A stretch of DNA of 64,000 nucleotides, taken from contig WHVD01000199.1 in NCBI GenBank assembly GCA_015178975.1, positions 1 through 64,000 of the forward strand, read 5' to 3'. Below, piece by piece: positions 21,737 through 32,460 of the stretch. Below the pieces are notes generated by a model. The model saw only the letters and a program-made list of their open reading frames with translations. It had not been told where the DNA came from and ran no database searches. Source of the DNA: Hysterangium stoloniferum (taxonomy: Eukaryota; Basidiomycota; Agaricomycetes; Hysterangiales; Hysterangiaceae). The position numbers and the translations under genes were made by a program. Position 1 is the first letter of the stretch, and each line of letters starts with the position of its first letter.

Positions 21737-23060
21737 ATCGGTCTGATTTTTCTTTCATTCCTTGTTCTTTCTTCTATTAGGGCAGCGGCAGCGGTGGAGA
21801 ACAGGGAATGCGGTATTGGGGAGATGAAGAGGCAGTGGCAGGGACAGACAGCATAGCGATCAGCAGTTGGGGTAGCATTGCTCTTTTTTTTTTTTTTTCT
21901 TCTTTTTTTTCTTCTTCTTTTTTCTTTTTTTTTCTTTTTTTTTCCCGTTTTTTTCTCTCTTTTGCTTGAAGATTCTCCCCCTTTTCTTCATTTCTCTGGT
22001 TTGTGGGGTCGCTCGTTGACCCGTATCTTTGAGAACAAGGTGCGTCATTATCATCCTTTTTCTTAATCTATTGACTCATTCTTCGTCATTAGCTGGGTCC
22101 GTTTCGTAAGTACTTATTGTGTCTTCGGGGTCTCCTAGGGCGAATACTTGTTGTGCGAGCACGTGGGACATCACTGAGGAAGGCCTGCTTGTTGGACAAT
22201 TAAAACGTGCGTCCATTTCTCCTTAGTCCTTTCTAACCTTGTCTTCACTCTTTCTTCGTCTTCAGCGGCATAGGGTGCGACGGGGCATCCGCGCGAGGGC
22301 TTCATGCAAATTCCCAGCCTCTGAAGTACGTAGTAATGTCTCATTTGTTTTGATCTCGTTTAACACACAATCTTTTTCAGCACCGTAACCGAGGCACAAC
22401 TGTCTCAGCATCTAGCCCCGGCACCTCGACGATAGTGCCCACTCACGACCGGATGGTGGTCCTTCAGGCAACGTTCAGAACGTCATCCAGTAAGTTGTCT
22501 ATCGTTCTATGTATTGGATAGTGTAGCGACTGACATCACTATACACACCCACACATTTGTTGGCAGGACGTCAAGACCAGGTTACTAACTCTGATTCTGT
22601 AGGGCTATCTTGGCTTGGGCCCCGACCTCCTGCGGCAAACTCTGTCAGCGTCTTGCCTCGGACTGTATCAGTTAGTACAGGTAAAATCTGGCATATCGCG
22701 ACCCTCAACTGTAAGTTACACTCCCGTATCGGTATAGTTATCCTGTCATACTGACCTTCATTTGATCTTCAGCGGCCCCAACTAACGGTTTGGTTGTCCA
22801 TCGGCAGCACTCCTCAGGCTCTGTCCCACGCGGCACGGCTACAAGTCCGAGTGAAACTCTGGTAAGCTTCCGTTCGCGATAAACCTTTTGATACTGTATT
22901 CTGACATCTTGTTTAGACGACGCATGCAGTACTAACAAAACAGACCTTTAAATTTAGCGACGTTCTTGAAGTTAACGACTTGACCCCAGCTAGATCTTTT
23001 ATTTTCTTGTTGATTTTTCTTGCTTCATTTTCGTTCTGTTTAGATGTATTAATAGTATAA
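21737..23060 (+). other. Downstream region with a series of exon-like blocks
   Basis: After the stop codon comes a G+C-rich block, then a long T-rich tract (21,884–21,960). Short blocks follow, each bounded by good splice signals (for example GTGCGTCATT…ATTAG, GTAAGTACTT…CCTAG, GTGCGTCCAT…TTCAG, GTACGTAGTA…TTCAG, GTAAGTTGTC…GGCAG). They could be a spliced 3' untranslated region, an alternative 3' end of the gene, or relic exons. The whole region is repeated at about 25,190–26,520. No convincing protein is encoded. Confidence 0.45.
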
Positions 23061-23619
23061 TATATTTTTCTTACGGGCAAGTTGTAGTATTCACCACGAA
23101 TTACTACTTGACAGGTGTGATAAAGAGACGCTACATAAAACGAGCGCCATGCATTACCCCAGTGACACTGGCCTTTTGAACGTCAAAAGGTTGATCCTCA
23201 CATCCCACCATTGACAATGCGTTTAATTCCTAACATGCAATGATATTAGGCCGGAAACACCCCCACAATTTCCAAACTAACAGACTGCCTCTTGTTACTG
23301 AGGTCACGGCACGAATTGGTGACTTGGGCCCAGTTGCACTTTGGAATACTTTTAAAAATGGCTGTACAGTTTAGTCAAATTATTTATCATAATATTTGTT
23401 GAGAACCAGAGCGCTAACATTGATACTGTGCAGTTGCTCAATTACGCACCATATCTTTTTTAACGTCCCGATGAGTTGAAATCCGTTTGGACCATTCCTG
23501 TAATCAATCGTCAACGAAAAACCCCATATGCACGTACTATAACGCACATGGTGTTATAACTAATTGGGTCCTTCTTTAGCGACGTTAACCTCGTCTGACC
23601 ATATTTCAAACCTGCACAC
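23061..23619. other. Intergenic, nothing recognised
   Basis: AT-rich sequence between the end of the repeated 3' region and the TATA box at 23,628. No ORF, RNA gene or repeat family seen apart from its mirror copy in the other arm. Confidence 0.5.
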
Positions 23620-23694
23620 ATGGCGCTTATAAAAGACCATGCTTGTACTTGCTTCTTGCTGTCAACAGTCCTCGAATCCTACTTCCTCGTAGGA

Positions 23695-24009
23695 ATGTCT
23701 ATGGACGTCCTCGGCGGCCTCTTTCTCAATGTATTCGCTACCCGAACGAATAATTCCATCGACGCCAAGGGAGAGTCGGATATAATGAGCTTGTCAACTT
23801 CGCCTTCAGTTGACTGGTCGCATATCTGGCTCTCAGTGTTCTACCCTATGGATGTACTAGGATATAAAAGTCGTCCTGGATACCTAGATGCCGAACCAGG
23901 TTATTTAACTCATCACAGAATAGTTCCTCGGTCCAGAAGGCACCATCACCCTTCTTCTCTGGGAGATGCGTCGAGTGCCCACTGCTTTCGACCGGGTCAT
24001 GAAATATAA
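23695..24009 (+). CDS. Small hypothetical protein with TATA promoter (left copy)
   Basis: A 104-codon ORF from ATG at 23,695. A perfect TATAAAAG at 23,628–23,635 lies 60 bases upstream, the best evidence that this is a gene. The protein starts MSMDVLGGLFLN and contains a repeated MDVLG and a segment SRPGYLDAEPGYL. No signal peptide, domain or family is recognised. It could be the first exon of a longer gene: following sequence to 24,450 has short Ser/Thr-rich open stretches in other frames (for example SHTFGRPTPIINW). It could also be the decayed 5' end of a relative of the 17-exon gene, which also begins with M-D-x-L-G. The mirror copy at 33,930–34,244 is identical in translation. Confidence 0.35.
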   Translation: MSMDVLGGLFLNVFATRTNNSIDAKGESDIMSLSTSPSVDWSHIWLSVFYPMDVLGYKSRPGYLDAEPGYLTHHRIVPRSRRHHHPSSLGDASSAHCFRPGHEI

Positions 24010-24635
24010 CAGCTATTCTGTGAGTTAAGACGAGGGTGGTGGCCACGACGAGGCACTCGCACCTGTCACCGGGTTCACGGTGGAAAGTTGCCAAGGGAAG
24101 CTGTTGGACTTCAGATCGCCAGCGACCTTGTGCAACGTCTTGCAAGACTTGCCTGGTAACTGCGACGTAAAACGGATACAACTACTAGCACGAGCACGAG
24201 CACTTCCGGCACCTCTTCAGGCTCAACCTCACACGACAGAGTCCTTGCAACGATCGGCGATCCAACACGAAGCCACACATTTGGACGACCTACACCTATT
24301 ATCAATTGGGCATTGACTTCCATGGCGATATCTCCTCTTTCATATCCGACAATTCACATCAAGTCTCTATAATGTGTGTCGTAGAGGCGGTGCAGAACAA
24401 GCTCAACGCTTTGATGCCATGTTCCAATTTGAAGTATGAAGACCTTTCAGTGGCAGCACTTTAAGCGTGCATTGCTATGTAGTACCCACGATGAGGATAC
24501 TAGAAAAAGATGTGACGCAACCGCAACGAGGAGGTATACGTTCGTGGTGTCAAAACTGCGGCTAAAAGTAGCAAGGGTATATGGAATATGTTGAGTGCGT
24601 CTCCCTTCACCCTACCGCCATAACTACGCGTATAT
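24010..24635. other. No clear gene; possible decayed coding sequence
   Basis: Short open stretches on both strands, for example a plus-strand run rich in Ser/Thr/Gly near 24,180–24,330 and another coding FHGDISSFISDN near 24,320. None has a consistent exon structure. The stretch is mirrored at 33,304–33,929. Confidence 0.3.
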
Positions 24636-24639
24636 ATGC

Positions 24640-25190
24640 CGCTCCAGCTGTTGTTGAGTACAGCAGTGATTGTTCCACATCCTCTGTCTACCCCGGTGAA
24701 GACGCGTCCCAACTCGCGCCCGGTTCTGAGTAGGTTTTTCTTTATTCTGAATTACTTATCTAATCTAGTATTATAAAGGTTTCAACCCGAACAGAATATC
24801 GGGCATGTGACTTGGAATGTCGACAACGGGTACGCTTCCAGTCTAGCGCAAATCGTGAGTGAAACCTTACTTGGCCGTCTGTAAACATGTATACTAATGA
24901 TCGCAAAAATATCAGCCTTGGTACACAGAGCCCCCCCGTGAAGCTTAGCCGAGACCGATGGTCTTCCTCAAGACACTAAGAGACGCGAGGAACACTTGGA
25001 AGACGTTGCGGTACCAAAAGAAGAAAAAGAAAAAGACTATCACCAATGGTGACCTCGCGGAGATCTTGCAATATACCGGTCCCGCTATCACTGGCCAGCC
25101 TCCGGAGGACGACACCGAAAGTTTATCGACTCCGCGAAAAGCCCACCCTTTACCTGCAGAGAAGAAGGTGGGATGCGAAAGTAAATCGGT
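24640..25190 (+). pseudogene. Decayed duplicate of exons 14–17 of the 17-exon gene
   Basis: The sequence repeats 21,034–21,736 in the same orientation: the VYPGEDASQLAPG block, the intron with TTATAAAG, FQPEQNIGH, and the final exon with EILQYTGPAITGQPPEDDTES. An in-frame TAG near 24,947 (REA-stop), a deletion that removes most of the acidic start of the last exon, and loss of the first copy's exon boundary show it is dead. The duplication continues through the downstream blocks to about 26,520. Confidence 0.8.
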
Positions 25191-26530
25191 CTAGTTTTTC
25201 TTTTATTCCTTGTTCTTTCTTCTATTAGGGCAGCGGCAGTGGTGGAGGGGCAGGGGAAGCGGTAGTGGGCAGATGAAGAGGCAGCGGCAGGGACAGGCAC
25301 AGCATAGCGATCAGTAGTAGTAGCAGTTGGTAGCATTTCTTTTTTTTTTTTCTCTTTTGGCTTGAATATTCTCCTTTCTTCATTTCTCTGGTTTATGAGG
25401 TCGCTCGTTGACTCGTATCTTTGAGAACAAGGTGCGTCATTATCATCCTTTTTCTTAATCTATTGACTCATTCTTCGTCATTAGCTAGGTCCGTTTTGTA
25501 AGTGCTTATTGTGTCTTCGGGGTCTCCTAGGGCGAGTACTTGTTGTGCGAGTACGTGGGACATCACTGAGGAAGGCCTGCTCGTTGGACATTAAAACGTG
25601 CGTCCATTTCTCCTTAGTCCTTTCTAACCTTGTCTTCACTCTTTCTTCGTCTTCAGCGGCATGGGGTGCGACGGGGCATCCGCGCGAGGGCTTCATGCAA
25701 ATTCCCAGCCTCTGAAGTACGTAGTAATGTCTCATTTGTTTTGATCTCGTCTAACACACAATCTTTTTCAGCACCGCACAACTGTCTCAGCATCTAGCCC
25801 CGGCAACTCGACGACCGGATGGTGGTCCTTCAGGAAACGTTCAGAACATCACGCAGTAAGTTGTCTATCGTTCTATGTATTGGATAATGTAGCGACTGAC
25901 ATCACTATACACAACCACACGTTTGTTGGCAGAACGTCAAGACCAGGTTCCTAACTATCATTCTGTAGGGCTATCTTGGGCTTCCACCCCGACCTTCTGC
26001 GACAAACTCTATTAGTGTCTTACCTCTGGCTGTATCAGTTGGTCCACCATACCTCAGATATATCACATTCAATCTTGTACCGGCAAAATTTGGCACATCA
26101 CGACCCTGCAACGATGCAACTGTAAGTTACTCTCACTCCGGTGTATTTATTCTGCCATACTGACCCTCATTTGATCTTCAGCGGCCCCAACTAACGGTTT
26201 GGTTGTCCATCGGCAGCACCCCTCAGGCTCTGTCCCACGCGGCATGGCTACAAGTCCGAGTGAAACTCTGGTAAGCTTCCGTTCAAGATAAACCTTTTGA
26301 CTGCATTCTGACATCTTGTTTAGACGACGCATGAAGTACTAACAAAACAGACCTTTAAATTTAGGGACGTTCTTGAAGTTAACGACTTGACCCAAAGCGA
26401 CCACGGCTAGATCTTTTTATTTCCTTGTTGATTTTCCCTGCTTCATTTTTCGTTTTGTTTAGATGTATTAATAGTATAATAGATTTATCTGACGGGCAAG
26501 TTGTAGTATTCACCACGAGTTACTATGTGA
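25190..26530 (+). repeat. Direct repeat of the exon-like downstream region
   Basis: Second copy of the 21,737–23,110 region, with small deletions (for example in the T-rich tract) and one extra ~70-base segment near 26,045–26,115. Only the part up to 25,478 is present in the right arm. The rest lies in the palindrome spacer, so the inner palindrome junction cuts through this repeat. Confidence 0.85.
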
Positions 26531-27336
26531 TAAAGAGACGCCTAGAATAAATAGCAAATTGTGTAATAATGCAATGATTGTTTGGGCCATGGAAAGTGCC
26601 GCTTTCCATCTAGTCATAATATATCAATATGTGTACTGAGGGCCTGTTATGTAATTTACTTTAAGACTTAGTTTTAATGTTTAAAATAGTGTATTAATAG
26701 CATAGCCTATATGATATTTTGAGTATTACCTTTCAAAATATGACTCTGTTTATTACAAGTAAAGGTTCTGGTTCAATGAGAATAGGAATTGATGTTGGAT
26801 ATGGTTGGTTTGACAGCCTAGACTCAGCTTTAGAGCAGTGCGAATGTGTGACTGTCTCTCACAGTTTCTGTGTATATGGAATGTTAATGGCCATATAGAG
26901 TTGACTTCACTACTGAGTACCTAAAGGGTTGGTAGCTCAGTGGTAGAGCATCCAGTCTAGATTACAGATGGTCCCAGGTTCAATTCCTGGCCAGTCCAAT
27001 ATTTTCCAATAATTGACTGAAGGGTTACAGGTTATCTAGCTATGGGATTTATGTATGGGAGAACAATAGGAAATGGACAATGACAATACCAGTAGTTATA
27101 CTACAACAGATTCTTATTATGCACAAAAGAAATACTTGGACAAAAGGAAAAGCTAAACCTTGGTCTTAGTCACATGTTAGCATTTAGGCTTAACTGGGAG
27201 AGATATATAAGTCTAGTTTGAGTGATGTGTAAGCCTAATCCAATGCTGTTTTAGTTTGAAACCAAAATGTGTGTTCGTGGCAATTGCCCACTTTTCACAA
27301 CACCCCTTACAGCAGTGCATGGCACCAATTGCTGTG
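26531..27336. other. Spacer sequence, no gene apart from a tRNA-like segment
   Basis: AT-rich sequence with no recognised ORF. It contains the tRNA-like sequence at 26,926–26,998. Nothing else is evident. Confidence 0.5.
26926..26998 (+). tRNA. tRNA-like sequence (pseudo-tRNA or SINE head)
   Basis: A 73-nt segment with a good acceptor stem (GGGTTGG against CCAGTCC, two G·U pairs), D arm GCTC-AGTGGTA-GAGC, T arm CCAGG-TTCAATT-CCTGG and discriminator A. The internal promoter boxes TAGCTCAGTGGT and GGTTCAATTCC are intact. The anticodon stem does not pair and position 33 is not T, so no anticodon can be assigned. It is most likely a tRNA pseudogene or the head of a SINE. Confidence 0.55.
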
Positions 27337-27811
27337 TGTGAGGAGTATGCTTTTACCACAGTTTCATTGTGGTAAAACACTCCTTTTATTTTATTTATAT
27401 TTTACACATTCTATTCATATTTATCTATCTTTTATATTCTTTGAATATTCCATCATTTCATTAGTTCAAAGCATTGTGTATACTTGTGGGTGCACTTGGC
27501 ACCAATTAGAACTCAGACACACTTTTACCCAAGAACCACCACTTGTAAGACATAAACTAGGTCTACTACGAGTGGTGATCAGGGTAACGTGTCAGCTACT
27601 ACATAGGTAGCAATATCTGAACTATCTAACACTTCTGGCCTCAAACTGTAACAGTCGAGGCCTCCACTCGATCTATCGCACTCTTTGACTACTGCGTCAT
27701 CTCATGCTCTCTCTCTCACTTTCTCTTATATTGCACCAAATAGGTCAATATTTTTCCTTTCTACTCATTTCTTTGTATATAGAACAGTCAGAACTTATAC
27801 CACTCTTCACA
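27337..27811 (+). mobile_element. Solo LTR, family A, TSD CTGTG
   Basis: A 475-bp LTR opening TGTGAGGAGTATGC and closing CTCTTCACA, with CTGTG at 27,332–27,336 and 27,812–27,816. It lies in the palindrome spacer beside a relic of the retroelement extra ORF. Confidence 0.93.
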
Positions 27812-27816
27812 CTGTG

Positions 27817-28091
27817 TCAGAGTTTGAAATCTTTTGATCCTCTGGCAGTCAACTTCTGCAATTGCTGAACATATCAAACCTATCATTTGAACAAGACAAA
27901 AGACTTATGGATGTTGGGTCTCTGCCATATGCAGGTTTGAGGAATTATTGTATGGCCATCATAGTGCAGATCTGGCAGACATTATATGGTCATTCCAGAG
28001 TAAATGTGCAAACTGGGCCCAGGCCATCCTACAACTGGGAGATTCCTCTCAGGAAGCCTGGGGAAGAGACATCCTTCAGAACTTCATCTGA
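27817..28091 (+). pseudogene. Relic of the retroelement extra ORF (C-terminal part)
   Basis: The last ~45 codons before TGA at 28,089 read HSADLADIIWSFQSK, then WAQAILQLGDSSQEAWG. This matches element 1 (SSDLARARIVESF; ILDLGGSSQEAWGG). Upstream codons have drifted. It is followed by a weak polypurine tract (ACTGGTGGGCAT) and the LTR at 28,117, so position as well as sequence is conserved. Confidence 0.7.
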
Positions 28092-28583
28092 CATAGCTCT
28101 TTAAACTGGTGGGCATTGTGAGGGGTACCCAGGGAATGTAACTGTTTCATTGATTATATTTCCTATAGTTTTTCCTTATTTTTCTACTATTTTTGACAAG
28201 TAATTCTTCATTTACTGTACATTAGTTCAAAGATCTATGTATGTATGCCTGTGGGTACATAGACTCTTGTGGGCACACATGTACATACCATTGTCTTATG
28301 TATACTAGTGGGTATAACTAAGAAAGCAGACACTTTTTACTCTGTAACCACAACTTGCCCAAGACACCCTTTTGAAGTGTCCTGCAATCTGTGATTGGGG
28401 TATTGTCCCATCCATCTCAAATGGCTAAAAGCTAGAATCTCATCTATTACTTTTAGCTTCATACTTACTGTTGAGGCTCAGAGCTTGCTATTCAAACCCA
28501 CTCATTGCTACCAACATCTCATCACACTTTTCTATTCTGTCTTGTGAACTACTATTATCTTTACTCTATTTCACTAGACTTAC

Positions 28584-29866
28584 TGTGAAGGGTATGCATA
28601 TATGCATGATTGGACAGTGTAATAATATACATATTATAGTACTTTATTATCTAGTTTCTATTCCTTTTCCTTAATTCTCTATATCTTTCGAGCATACTTG
28701 TATTTCTTAGTTCGAAGGCTTGTGTATACCTATGGGTGCTCTCGGTGCCAAAAGACAGACACTTTTTACCCAGCAGACACCACCTCGTAATGACCCAGAC
28801 ATTGAATAGCGAGAGGTGTCAAGGGTAACGTCTCAGCTACTTATAAAGGTAGCAACTTCTTGTGTACTAATAATCTTTGGACTCGAATTGCGAAGGTCGA
28901 GTCCCACTCTCAAGTCTTTGCGCTCATCGACACTCTAGTCAATTCATCAATTCACGCTGCTATATCTCTACCTCTGATATTCAGTCTTTCGCTGATTATC
29001 TTTCTTACTTCTAGCTACAAGTTGTACCATAAAGGTCAACTCTTCTTTTCTCCAGTCCTTATCATCATGAGCAACTGTACAGTTGCTCTTGTGACGTGTA
29101 GTGCGTCTCTTTACTAGTACTATCAGTCTAGTAATCTAGTATTGTACAAGACGGTCAATACTTAATAATAGTAGTTGAATAAATACTATTCCTCGTACAT
29201 CGAGCGGTCAGTGTGAAGAGTGGTAGAAGTTCTAACTGTTCTATATACGAAGAATATCGACCATTGAAGTACGATACCACGATGTATTGACTGTCTAAGT
29301 CTAATATGGACTGAATGCGTATTGACTACTTAGTTCAATACGGTAGAGAGAAGTAGCTATCTAAAGTAAGGTAGATAGCTAGAACGAATAAGCAGAATCG
29401 ACTGGTTAAGTGCGATTCTGGACAACTGCTCGAGTGCAAGTAGAGTAGTCAGAGAGTCGAATAATAGAGTAGCGTGGATGTAGTCCACGCAAGTTGAGAT
29501 AGGGATTGAGTTTCGACTGATACAGTTCAAAACTCAGTTTGAATGAGTAGCTAAAGCCCGTCTGTGATGGTCGAGACGATACACCAATCACAACTTACAG
29601 GACACTAATGGGTGTCTGGGTAAGTCGTGGTTGCAGTGTAAAAAGTGTCTGAGTTCTAAACTACGGGCGCTAGAATACATAAGTCTGGTGTGTGTGCGCC
29701 CACAAGAGTCGATGTACCGCATACATAGGTCGTCGAACTAATTATAGATATAATGAAAGAGAGAAAATAGAAATAATAAAGGAAATATAGTAAGAGCACA
29801 TCCGACTATATTTCCTGAGTGTATTTCGCCATACCTCTCACAGTCAGAATCTATCGACTCTTCACA
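28584..29866 (+). mobile_element. Solo LTR, family B, TSD CTTAC, itself interrupted
   Basis: It opens TGTGAAGGGTATGC and closes CTCTTCACA, with CTTAC on both sides (28,579–28,583 and 29,867–29,871). A family C LTR splits it at 29,211. Its own length without the insert is about 647 bp. Confidence 0.92.
29212..29842 (-). mobile_element. Solo LTR, family C, TSD GTCAG
   Basis: A 631-bp reverse LTR nested inside the family B LTR, with GTCAG at 29,207–29,211 and 29,843–29,847. Very similar to the copy at 7,327, so it is probably recent. Confidence 0.93.
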
Positions 29867-30207
29867 CTTACTCAGTCTGAATTGTACTATAAAGGTCAAT
29901 TCTTGTTTTCTATCTTAATTGTCTCTAGCTGCCTTACATATAATTGCTTACAGCAATTAGTCCCCCTTTTACCTGTATTGTACTTTGATAGTTGAATGGG
30001 TCATAACAAGCTGACTGTAACCCTGTATGTTCATTTTGATTAACAGTTGTTGCAAGACTTACCCCAATGGTGTTAAGACTCTCCCTACCATGAATTGCAT
30101 GGAGGGGTAATTGACAGATACATACACACATCCAACCAGTCAGTGCAGTAATTACTTTGAGGATTGGAGTGTGGATAAAGGAGGTAATTTGAGAGCAAGT
30201 GGTTCAG

Positions 30208-31434
30208 TGTTAAGCAGCATGTGTGCAAACCTTAGTGGAGGGTCTCTAGAGAGACCTGTGGATAATCTGGTAGGACTTGGCTTCAGCTTATAGGCTGTGC
30301 CCTCATGAGATCGTAGCACCCAATTTCAAACAGGTGGATGGGAAACCCAGGGAGTCCAGGTGTAGTCGAGAGGTTGGTATGTTGAAGGACCAGTCAGAAA
30401 GCCTGCAGGCTCCAATGAGGTCAATAGTGAACATTGTGAGATGAGAGATGGGAATGGAGTGGAGAAAATGTAATGAGATTACTGGGGGGAATCTAAGCTG
30501 ATTTTCCCACTGGATTGTTGTCATGAATCGAATTTTACTCAATAAAGTCAAATAAACAATCGAAGAATATTCAACAATATCGAATAAAGATGCCTCATTC
30601 GATGAAGTATTAATTCGTCCTGTCGATGAAGTAAGAGGCTATTACCAGTCGTGAGAACTCACAGAAGTATTTGTCGAAGAAGTTACGACAAGATAGATTA
30701 CTAGTATCACTAATTTACAGATATTTCGACTGACTTCCCTTGCTCCTTCCGTAGCCCTTTTATGCTTTTCTTCGTATTGTTATGACTATGTTATGAACTA
30801 ATAATGAAATCATACATGACGTCGAAATGAGACATATCGAAAGAGATTCAATGGTGTCAAATAATATTCACGTTTGTCAAGTCGAATTCGATGAGTCAAA
30901 GAGTTGTCGAAAGTTACCTTTGATTGTTTGTGACAGTTTTGTGACTTGTGATGGTTGTGACAATTGTATATACAACATCTGCCAGACTATATAGACTGTG
31001 GAATGTATGTCATACCAAATCCAGTAATAATGAAATCCAAACTAGTAATCATGAAACAAGATAAGTAAACACCAAATTTGGTGCTAGGAACAGAATGGAG
31101 TGGAGTGGAATCCGAAACATGACAGGTCATTAGACCATAACAGGAATGGGGTGGGAGCGGAGTCCAAAATGTGACAGATCATTTGTCCATAATGGGAACA
31201 GGGCTCAGTTAGAGAGCTGATGGGTATTCTGAGTGGGGTCAGGCATGGACAGGTCTGACATCTGGGTTCCAGCGGGTATTCCAGTAAACTGATAACTGGT
31301 GTGTAAAGGGTGCAGGTGCATATAGGGTAGTTCCTGGAGTCCAGCAGGTTTTCTGGTTTAGCTGTAACTTGGTATAGTGAGTTGGGTGCATGTAGGATGG
31401 GGTCTGGAGCCTGGCAGGGTTTCCAGTCCTAACA
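30208..31434 (+). mobile_element. Solo LTR, family F, TSD TTCAG, interrupted
   Basis: It opens TGTTAAGCAG and closes GTCCTAACA, flanked by TTCAG at 30,203–30,207 and 31,435–31,439. Net length is about 778 bp after removing the family E LTR inside. It lies next to, and may have truncated, the PL14 gene. Confidence 0.88.
30519..30962 (+). mobile_element. Solo LTR, family E, TSD ATTGT
   Basis: A 444-bp LTR opening TGTCATGAATCG and closing TTGTGACA, flanked by ATTGT (30,514–30,518 and 30,963–30,967). It is nested in the family F LTR. A second copy is at 43,891–45,279. Confidence 0.92.
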
Positions 31435-31481
31435 TTCAGCTACTGAAGGTACAGCTTTCATCTTCCCTTTCACCTTCTTGC

Positions 31482-32215
31482 TCATTGGGATGGGTTCATC
31501 AAATGAGTCTGCAATTGGAATGTTGATGTCCAACAGGAATCATGGCCTGTTTGTATCACACACACGTAACAGTCAGCGCTACATATTCACACGGGAGAAG
31601 AGACGATAAAAAAACCCACCACCAAAGAATGACTGGAAAATATAGCCATCAAAACGGCCCTTGTCACTATCCCTGAAAGCGACCCCATTCAGGTTAAACA
31701 TTGTCTGGCCATTGACAATGACCTCTAATTCTCCATTCTGAACCCCAGCGTCGTTCAACTTGATACGCTGGCTGAGGACAGTCCATTTGCCAGGCGTGAA
31801 CGACCACGAGCCACGCCCAACGCTCGCACCAGCATCGGTACTGCAGACATTATAAGGCTTGACAGTGCAAAGCTGTTGATTGCCCTTGAATTGGGATCCC
31901 ATGCTCGGTTGGGGGAGATAAGTGTAGAGTTCGCCTTGGCCGTTTTTGCGCCACATGTAGCGTGCTGAGAAACAGGTTTTATCGCGTCGGCCACCGGAGC
32001 AGCTAATGTCTGTTGAGGGGTTATTGCCGCCATCTGTAGGGAAAAAGTGAATACGTAATCATGGAAGTGAATAATAGCGAGTGTCACAAACAGAGACCGG
32101 GGAGCTTTCCACCCTTGTTGAACTTGAAGCCTTTTTCAACAGGAAAGTGGATGGGACTACTGAGGGACATGCAAAGGGAAGAGGTGGGTTCTTGCAAAGT
32201 GATTGGGCATGAGAT
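31482..32215 (-). pseudogene. Polysaccharide lyase family 14 fragment
   Basis: PL14 enzymes cleave uronate-containing polysaccharides by beta-elimination and are usually secreted. Three exons are visible on the minus strand: ~32,215–32,092 (IHFPVEKGFKFNKGGKLPGL), 32,033–31,620 (GGNNPSTDISCSGGRRD, FSARYMWRKNGQGELYTYLP, FTPGKWTVLSQRIKLND, GYIFQSFFGG) and 31,546–31,482 (HDSCW). They are joined by GT–AG introns 32,091–32,034 and 31,619–31,547, and the frame is kept across both. The KGGKLPGLYGG and MWRxxGQGELYTYLP signatures are typical of the family. There is no start, signal peptide or N-terminal part. After HDSCW the sequence drifts and stops early, and an LTR begins 48 bases downstream. The gene is a broken remnant within the palindrome spacer. 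Confidence 0.85.
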
Positions 32216-32460
32216 GGGTCACTGGGGAGTCTTAAGGTCTCTCAGAAGTTCTGAGAAGGCTACAGGGTCAGACTGTTGAGAGGTAGAGCAGTGTCAAGTA
32301 AATTACCACTCAATGTGTGAGCAATATCAACTTGTAACAGTGCGACAATGATATTGACTTATTAGAGTAGTGGTAGTCGAATACTTGAGAAGGGAGATCA
32401 ACCTCAAGGTGCGATCGGACTGATGGTAATCAGAACCCATCAATCTAGAGACACGATCGG
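32216..32460. other. Inner flank of the right palindrome arm, no gene
   Basis: Single-copy sequence between the PL14 fragment and the palindrome junction at 32,461. The last 60 bases contain an imperfect inverted phrase (GCGATCGGAC and CACGATCGGG). No repeat or ORF recognised. Confidence 0.4.

Larger units (their letters stand above)
14056..25478. repeat. Left arm of a giant palindrome
   Basis: This 11.4-kb stretch is repeated in inverted orientation at 32,461–43,874. Paired positions add up to 57,941 in the outer part, 57,940 through the gene, and 57,939 inside the T-rich tract near 21.9 kb and beyond, so only about two net single-base length changes separate the arms in the parts checked. 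Genes, promoters, a solo LTR and a SINE-like sequence all have mirror partners. The inner end is sharp: ATTCTTCG is shared, then the arms differ at 25,479. The outer end lies inside an LTR fragment. Confidence 0.95.
28117..30010 (+). mobile_element. Family D LTR, interrupted by nested LTRs; right end uncertain
   Basis: It opens TGTGAGGGGTACCC after a polypurine tract, so it was a 3' LTR. It is continuous to 28,583, is split by a family B LTR, and resumes at 29,872. The end is not certain; similarity to the core of other families fades before about 30,010. From there to 30,207 nothing is recognised. Confidence 0.6.

Noticed and set aside
21860..22066. Lys-rich and Phe-rich ORFs at the T-rich tract
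   Set aside because: Direct translation of a homopolymer-like tract; length varies by one base between arms.
31755..32087. 110-codon minus ORF overlapping the PL14 exon
   Set aside because: Out of frame with the family motifs, which read in the exon model at 32,033–31,620.
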